The position numbers were made by a program, and so were the translations under genes. The notes under the pieces are model-generated. The model was given only the letters and a program-made list of their open reading frames with translations, made no database searches and was not told where the DNA came from. A stretch of 8,706 bases of DNA from Corynebacterium yonathiae (GTDB lineage Bacteria > Actinomycetota > Actinomycetes > Mycobacteriales > Mycobacteriaceae), in contig NZ_JAKOPM010000031.1 in NCBI RefSeq assembly GCF_022288805.1, positions 1-8,706 on the forward strand, read 5' to 3'. Every line of letters starts with the position of its first letter. Within the stretch, counting starts at the first letter, position 1. This document shows, in pieces, positions 8,632-8,706 of the stretch.

Positions 8632-8706
8632 TGAACTGGCCCCCGAAAGTTGGACTGGTTTAATTCTAGGCGGTTAGGGCTTCAAGGGTCTGATTTCGAT
8701 ATTGCA
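8632..8706 (-). mobile_element. IS3-family-like insertion sequence, terminal fragment
   Basis: The sequence from 8632 begins TGAACTGGCCCCCGAAAGT and continues TTGGACTGG, the pattern of an IS3-family terminal inverted repeat: a TG end, then a C-rich block and a GTTGGAC block. Just inside it, a reading frame on the - strand ends at 8666, as expected for a transposase whose C-terminus abuts the right end of the element. Only the last 75 bases are in the window. The end lies 43 bases after the secA stop, so no gene is interrupted here. Confidence 0.7.
8666..8706 (-). CDS. IS3-type transposase (OrfB), C-terminal end only
   Basis: The - strand reads QYRNQTLEALTA followed by TAG, entering from beyond the right edge. 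The (P)xQYRN ending resembles the C-terminus of IS3-family OrfB transposases of the DDE integrase type, where a PxxYR-like motif closes the protein shortly before the terminal repeat. Only 12 complete codons are present, so family assignment leans on the adjacent inverted repeat; no catalytic residue is in view. Confidence 0.55.
   Translation of the reverse strand, partial: QYRNQTLEALTA

Overview
The window looks like chromosomal DNA from a Corynebacterium or a very close actinobacterial relative. The GC content is fairly high, GTG starts are common, and the gene order mtrA-mtrB-lpqB-comF-like-hpf-secA is the conserved arrangement known from Mycobacteriales. All complete genes lie on the + strand. 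Gene identities rest on recognised family motifs, not on a database search.

Layout: bases 1-76 do not belong to mtrA and look like the terminal end of an insertion sequence. They replace the promoter, start codon and first 13 or so codons of mtrA, whose recognisable coding sequence begins at 77. The rest of mtrA (to 739), mtrB (to 2586), lpqB (2589-4322) and a comF-like phosphoribosyltransferase gene (4361-4987) are tightly spaced and read as one operon. A 145-base gap holds two inverted repeats and leads to hpf (5133-5777), which ends in a good hairpin terminator. A 225-base gap with a TACAAT -10-like box precedes secA (6003-8588). The IS3-like terminal repeat starts 43 bases after secA, followed by the last codons of a transposase read on the - strand.

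How the genes work together: MtrB senses cell-envelope or osmotic state and signals to MtrA, and LpqB is the envelope lipoprotein that modulates MtrB. In actinobacteria this trio controls cell-wall and division genes. HPF dimerises and silences ribosomes in stationary phase. SecA drives post-translational export through SecYEG. The comF-like protein has an unclear job.

No new multi-gene system is visible; the gene content is core genome. The points worth a second look are the broken 5' end of mtrA at an IS-like junction, the apparent lack of a standard start codon for full-length mtrB (an ATT with a good ribosome binding site is the best candidate), a perfect 7-base inverted repeat ahead of hpf, and mobile-element sequence at both edges. 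Mobile sequence at both edges is also what a draft contig broken at repeats would look like.
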